Shown here one piece after another: positions 7,597 to 11,042 of a stretch of 11,042 bases of DNA (position 1 is its first letter; each line of letters starts with the position of its first letter). The DNA is from Anaerolineae bacterium (GTDB taxonomy: Bacteria > Chloroflexota > Anaerolineae > UBA1429), in assembly GCA_016928125.1 (NCBI GenBank), contig JAFGLK010000556.1:1-11042 (forward strand). Direction: 5' to 3'. A model generated the notes under the pieces. The model was not told the DNA's origin, made no database searches, and worked only from the letters and a program-made list of their open reading frames with translations. Both the position numbers and the translations under genes were made by a program.

Positions 7597-9108
7597 CTAC
7601 TCCAGGCTAAAAGTGCGCTGCTTGAATTCGTCGAGCATGTCGCGCAGCATGCGCTCGATCTCGGGCGAGAGCGCTCGCTGGATCGTGATCGCGTTGCGCA
7701 AGCCCTGCCCTCGCTCGTGCAGAAAGCGCAGAAACTGACTCTCAAACTCTGGCACCGCCTCAATCGGCACGTCGTCGAGATCGCCATGGGTCACGGCATA
7801 GAATAGGGCGATCTGGTCCTCCATCTCTACCGGCTCATGGGGCCTCTGCTTGAGCATCTCGCGGATACGCATGCCCCGATCGAGTGTGTCCTGGGTGGCC
7901 TGGTCCAGTTCAGTTCCGAACTGAGTGAAGGCTGCCAGCTCTCGGTACTGGGCCATATCTAGGCGCAGTTGCCCGGCCACGCTCTTCATGGCGTCATACT
8001 GAGCAGCGCCGGCCACGCGCGAGACCGATAGGCCGGCATTGATCGCCGGCCTCACCCCCGAATGGAACAGCTCCTCCTCCAAGAAAATCTGGCCGTCGGT
8101 AATCGAGATGACATTGGTGGGAATATAGGCGGCGAGATCCCCCATCTGCGTCTCGATGATCGGCAGAGCGGTGAGCGACCCGCCGCCCAGGGCCTCGTTC
8201 AGCCGTCCGGCGCGCTCCAACAGGCGCGCGTGCAGGTAAAAGATGTCCCCAGGAAAAGCCTCACGCCCCGGTGGCCTGCGCAGCAGAAGCGATATCTGAC
8301 GATAGGCCCAGGCGTGTTTGGTGAGATCATCATACACAATGAGCACGTCTCGGCCGCGATGCATCAGATCCTCGGCTATCGCGCAGGCCGAGTAGGGGGC
8401 CAGATACTGCATCGCGGCGGGCGCGCTGGCCTCCGCCACAACCACCACCGTGTGCTCCAGCGCGCCGTGATGGCGCAGCACCTCCACCACCTGGGCCACA
8501 CTCGACAGCTTCTGGCCGATGGCCGCATAAACGCAGAGCACGTCGTCAGCCTGCTGGTTCAAAATCGCATCAATCGCCAGCGTCGTCTTGCCGGTCTGCC
8601 GATCCCCGATGATCAATTCGCGCTGCCCGCGACCGATGGGGACCAGCGCATCGATGGCCTTGATGCCGGTCTGTAGCGGGGTGTCAATCCGCGCGCGATC
8701 CACAATGCGCGGCGCTGCGCTCTCGACGGCACGGGAGCGGTTCGTTCGAATAGGACCCTCTTCGTCGATCGGGCGGCCCAGCGCATCCACCACCCGTCCC
8801 AAGAGGCCCAAGCCCACTGGAATCGCCACGACCTGGCCGAGGGCGCGCACAGTGCCGCCCTCCACAATGGTGTCGTGGCGTCCAAGCACGACGGCGCCCA
8901 CGGCATCCTGCTCGAGGTTGAGCGCCATCGCCAGCGTCCCATTCTCGAACTGAAGCAGCTCACCGACCACCACGTCCATCAGGCCAGAGATGCGGACGAT
9001 GCCATCGCCCACCTCCGTCACCGTGCCTACGGAGACGGGCTCCAGATCGAAACGGAAGCTTTCCACCTGCTGGCGCAGGGCCAGCGTGATCTCATCCTGA
9101 ACGGCCAT
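7597..9108 (-). CDS. atpA: ATP synthase F1 alpha subunit
   Basis: Alpha subunits alternate with beta and hold the non-catalytic nucleotide sites. The product has 503 aa, a normal length. It shows the N-terminal helix DEITLALRQQVESF that normally docks on delta, then GTVTEVGDGIVRISGL, GRVVDALGRPIDEEGP, Walker A GDRQTGKT (168-175), Walker B VLIVYDD (255-261), ETQMGDLAAYIPTNVISITD, and SVSRVAGAAQ with the arginine finger Arg364. LRLDMAQYRELAAFTQFG follows in the C-terminal helical domain. AGGA lies 5 nt before the ATG at 9108. The gap of 36 bp to the atpH stop is among the larger ones in this cluster. The docking helix is kept although the delta subunit here lacks its usual N-terminal partner domain. 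Confidence 0.98.
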   Translation of the reverse strand: MAVQDEITLALRQQVESFRFDLEPVSVGTVTEVGDGIVRISGLMDVVVGELLQFENGTLAMALNLEQDAVGAVVLGRHDTIVEGGTVRALGQVVAIPVGLGLLGRVVDALGRPIDEEGPIRTNRSRAVESAAPRIVDRARIDTPLQTGIKAIDALVPIGRGQRELIIGDRQTGKTTLAIDAILNQQADDVLCVYAAIGQKLSSVAQVVEVLRHHGALEHTVVVVAEASAPAAMQYLAPYSACAIAEDLMHRGRDVLIVYDDLTKHAWAYRQISLLLRRPPGREAFPGDIFYLHARLLERAGRLNEALGGGSLTALPIIETQMGDLAAYIPTNVISITDGQIFLEEELFHSGVRPAINAGLSVSRVAGAAQYDAMKSVAGQLRLDMAQYRELAAFTQFGTELDQATQDTLDRGMRIREMLKQRPHEPVEMEDQIALFYAVTHGDLDDVPIEAVPEFESQFLRFLHERGQGLRNAITIQRALSPEIERMLRDMLDEFKQRTFSLE

Positions 9109-9144
9109 GCTTTTCCTGTTTCATAGTCTGCACTATGGAGGAGC

Positions 9145-9510
9145 CTAAACCAGACCGCCTGACACCATCACCCGGCAGCGCGCGCACAGATGCTGACTGA
9201 GGGTATCGAGTCGCCCACGGATACTCCCGTCGATGACCGTGTCGCCAACACGTACCCATACACCCCCAAGGATCTCAGGGCTGATCTCCTCTTCGATCTG
9301 GATCGGGCTCCTGAAGTAGCGCTCGAGAGCGACCTGCAAACGCACGCGCTCCTGAGATGTGAGCGGTTCGGCCACTCGCACGGTCGCGCGTTGAGGTGCG
9401 TCGTTCCACTCCCGAATCGTCGCTTCCAGCGCGTCACTGCGTGCGCGACCGATAGAGCTTCCTCCAGCCTCTTGATGGTCGCCCTGCCGGTTGGGCTCGA
9501 ATGGGTTCAT
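9145..9510 (-). CDS. atpH: ATP synthase F1 delta subunit, short form lacking the N-terminal domain
   Basis: Delta joins the peripheral stalk (b) to the top of F1. The product has only 121 aa, against about 175-185 in the family. Residues about 42-112 match the C-terminal domain: ATVRVAEPLTSQERVRLQVAL, then ISPEILGGVWVRVGDTVIDGSIRGRLDTLSQHL, which is the family signature. The first 41 residues are polar and look disordered; they do not resemble the six-helix N-terminal bundle. The start is firm, because ATG 9510 overlaps the atpF stop in an ATGA, so a frameshift or mis-chosen start does not explain the short length. The assignment rests on the signature and on the position between atpF and atpA. 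How this delta holds the head is unknown from the sequence. Confidence 0.88.
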   Translation of the reverse strand: MNPFEPNRQGDHQEAGGSSIGRARSDALEATIREWNDAPQRATVRVAEPLTSQERVRLQVALERYFRSPIQIEEEISPEILGGVWVRVGDTVIDGSIRGRLDTLSQHLCARCRVMVSGGLV

Positions 9511-10001
9511 TCCAGTTGCTCGACATCGGCCAGGAATTCATCAATCAGTTGATGATGTTTGCTAGCATCCAATTCCTCTTCGATGAGGCGCGCTGCGATG
9601 GCGATGCCCAGCTCGACCACCTGCTCGCGCAGGGCGATCTGGCCTTCCTGAATCTCGCGCTGAGCTTGTTGCTGTGCTCGCAGGATCAACTCGTGGGCTT
9701 CCTGTCTGGCTTGCACCAGGATCTCCTCGCGTTGCTGCTCGGCCCCCCGCGTTGAGCGCTCGACGATCTCCCGCGCCTCCCTGCGTGCGCGATCGATCTC
9801 GGTCTGATAGTGCTCATCGGCCTCTGCGGCCAACTTCTCGGCCCGTTCAGCGTCCTCTAGCCCTTTTCTTATTCGGGCGGCGCGCTCCTCGATCTTTCTC
9901 AGCAGTGGTTTGTAGAGTAGCAGGTAGAGCACAAACGCCAACAGGCCAAAGTTGACGATCTGTGAGAGCAACAAGCCGATGTCGAGCCCAAACTCTTTCA
10001 A
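9507..10001 (-). CDS. atpF: ATP synthase Fo subunit b (peripheral stalk)
   Basis: Subunit b anchors the stator: one N-terminal membrane helix and a long dimeric coiled coil reaching delta. The product has 164 aa, a normal length. LDIGLLLSQIVNFGLLAFVL and LYLLLYKPLL (about 6-34) form the membrane helix and the typical KPLL exit. The rest is a charged Ala/Glu/Arg-rich helix (about 35-150) without breaks, ending in LIDEFLADVEQLE. The start is TTG at 10001; there is no in-frame ATG or GTG that would keep the membrane helix, and CGAGGA lies 9 nt upstream. There is only one b gene and no b-prime copy in the window. Its stop overlaps the atpH start by 4 bp, so the two are probably translationally coupled. 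Confidence 0.95.
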   Translation of the reverse strand: MKEFGLDIGLLLSQIVNFGLLAFVLYLLLYKPLLRKIEERAARIRKGLEDAERAEKLAAEADEHYQTEIDRARREAREIVERSTRGAEQQREEILVQARQEAHELILRAQQQAQREIQEGQIALREQVVELGIAIAARLIEEELDASKHHQLIDEFLADVEQLE

Positions 10002-10065
10002 GGGATGCTATCCTCGTCTGGTTATGGCAAGCTACAGCCTGCCCGCCCTGCCCGGGGCGTTCGTT

Positions 10066-10290
10066 CTAGACGACGAACTTGATCGCCAGCGCCACCACGA
10101 GCGCATAGATGGCGATGGCCTCGGTGAAAGCCAGGGCCACGATCAGGTTGGTGCTCACCGGCCCTTCGGCTTCCGGATTCCGCCCCAGGGCCTCCATCGC
10201 GGCGGAGACAAAGCGGCCAATGCTCAGGGCGGGCGCAATGCCGCCAATCGCCATCGTCAATCCAGCGATCAAGTCTCGGCTGATGTCCAT
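10066..10290 (-). CDS. atpE: ATP synthase Fo subunit c (proteolipid)
   Basis: Subunit c forms the rotor ring that carries protons. From ATG 10290 it has 74 aa; a TTG at 10311 would give 81 aa. The ATG is preferred because MDISRDLIAGLTMAIGG fits a c N-terminus and AAAGGA (10308-10303) precedes it by 12 nt, whereas the TTG has no nearby site. It is a two-helix hairpin with the polar loop ALGRNPEAEGPV. The ion-binding carboxylate is Glu57, in AFTEAIAIYALVVAL. The residue after it is Ala and helix 1 lacks the Gln of sodium-binding rings, so proton use is likely. The helix-1 motif normally reading GxGxGxG is A19-P-A-L-S-I-G25, and an Arg follows at 26. Both are unusual and may bear on ring size or packing. 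Confidence 0.95.
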   Translation of the reverse strand: MDISRDLIAGLTMAIGGIAPALSIGRFVSAAMEALGRNPEAEGPVSTNLIVALAFTEAIAIYALVVALAIKFVV

Positions 10291-10316
10291 GTCTGGGTTG
10301 ATTCCTTTCAAGTGAA

Positions 10317-11042
10317 CTAGGGTGAAGCGGGCTCCTCAAGCGGGGCCTCGGCCGAGTCTGGATGCGACGCTTCATGCGGTGTGGTGGCGCGCGCGAGGAA
10401 CGCTGTGCTGAGCGCCGCAAAGATGACGGCCTGGATAAAGCCGCCGAACAGCTCCAGGGCCAGAAAGGGTACCGATGCGAGATAGGGCATCAGAAAGGCC
10501 ATCACCGTAAGGAGCACCTCGCCGCCAAAGACATTGCCGAATAGACGGAAGGAAAAAGAAAGGATCTTGGTCAGCTCCTCAAAGATCTCCAGCGCCCCGA
10601 TGAACAGATCCAACACGCCCCCGAGCAAGAGACCCACATCGGCGCGCTCTCGCGACCGTAAAGCGCAAAAGAATGTCACAAACCTGTGGAGTGGAACGTA
10701 CCGACTCAGAAACGTACCCAGGCCCAGAAAACGTATGCCATAGATCTGCGACGACGCCACTGCGCAGATTGCCAGCGCGATCGTAGTGTTGAGATCCGTC
10801 GTGGGCCCCCGGAAAAAGGGCACAAAGGTCACTTGGCTCTGTTCCACATGCCAGTAGCCTATGCTGCCCACGCCGGGCAAGAGCCCCAGCCAATTCGAAG
10901 CCAGAATGAAAAGGAAGAAGGTGCTTACAACAGGGAAGAAAGCATCCGTCTTCTCGTGGCTAAAGTTCTGCATGAAACCACGCAGGGCCTCCAGAGCCGT
11001 CTCGATCACGTTCTGGAAAGAATGGGCCTCGGGAGCATCCAC
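10317..11042 (-). CDS. atpB: ATP synthase Fo subunit a, 5' end cut by window edge
   Basis: Subunit a provides the two proton half-channels against the c-ring. 241 residues are visible; the true start is beyond the right edge (the first codon here is an internal GTG). The sequence is strongly hydrophobic with several membrane helices. Visible motifs are FFLFILASNWLGLLPGVGSI, GPTTDLNTTIALAI (79-92), SFSFRLFGNVFGGE with the essential Arg166 and with Glu175 at the half-channel position, and GGFIQAVIFAALSTAFL with Gln203 (numbers counted from the window edge). After the last helix there is an acidic, proline-containing tail of about 22 residues. The stop lies 26 bp before the atpE ATG. It is the first atp gene seen; atpI or atpZ and the operon promoter would be further right. 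Confidence 0.95.
   Translation of the reverse strand: MDAPEAHSFQNVIETALEALRGFMQNFSHEKTDAFFPVVSTFFLFILASNWLGLLPGVGSIGYWHVEQSQVTFVPFFRGPTTDLNTTIALAICAVASSQIYGIRFLGLGTFLSRYVPLHRFVTFFCALRSRERADVGLLLGGVLDLFIGALEIFEELTKILSFSFRLFGNVFGGEVLLTVMAFLMPYLASVPFLALELFGGFIQAVIFAALSTAFLARATTPHEASHPDSAEAPLEEPASP

Noticed and set aside
9145..9510. Frameshift or wrong start as the reason for the short AtpH
   Set aside because: The ATGA overlap with atpF gives a clean start, and other frames upstream belong to atpF, so no hidden N-domain is present.
10066..10290. Sodium-driven ATP synthase
   Set aside because: The residue after the ion-binding Glu is Ala rather than Ser/Thr, and helix 1 has no Gln at the sodium site; the gene order is also that of ordinary F-type, not N-type, ATPases.

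Overview
The window is GC-rich bacterial core chromosome. It holds one complete set of F1 genes plus most of Fo, next to cell-wall and shape genes, with no sign of mobile DNA, CRISPR, rRNA or tRNA. The best taxonomic guess is Chloroflexota (Anaerolineae-like). The reasons are a Rex redox repressor, a membrane-anchored M23 peptidase with a Ser/Thr/Pro-rich linker and an H-H-G-V-E-F type motif, an unusually short ATP synthase delta subunit, and atpBEFHAGDC followed directly by murA and mreB. This is inference from protein appearance, not a database match.

Layout. Positions 1-683 (minus) carry the N-terminal part of an M23 (LytM-type) peptidase that runs off the left edge just before its HxH motif. 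A 175 bp divergent region (684-858) holds two good sigma70-type promoters facing opposite ways. On the plus strand come trmD (859-1668) and rex (1714-2331). Rex ends convergently against mreB (2386-3387, minus), with 54 bp between them that include a weak hairpin. The rest is all minus strand. Read in the direction of transcription it is atpB (cut by the right edge), atpE, atpF, atpH, atpA, atpG, atpD, atpC, murA, mreB. The atp genes are spaced 3-75 bp apart, or overlap by 4 bp (atpF/atpH), as in one transcript. The atp promoter lies beyond the right edge. murA follows atpC after 65 bp. mreB has its own promoter starting immediately downstream of the murA stop codon.

Function. AtpB, AtpE and AtpF form the membrane proton channel, c-ring and stator. 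AtpH, A, G, D and C form F1 and its stalk. MurA makes the first committed peptidoglycan precursor, MreB organises lateral wall synthesis, and the M23 protein probably trims or remodels the wall outside the membrane. TrmD makes m1G37 in tRNA, and Rex is an NADH/NAD+-sensing repressor.

No new multi-gene system is visible. The points worth a second look are inside familiar proteins. The c subunit has its Gly motif replaced by A-x-A-x-S-x-G. The delta subunit lacks its N-terminal helical domain. MreB has Asn for the phosphate-2 Asp. MurA has an extra Cys-containing tail. The epsilon subunit carries an intact ATP-binding motif.
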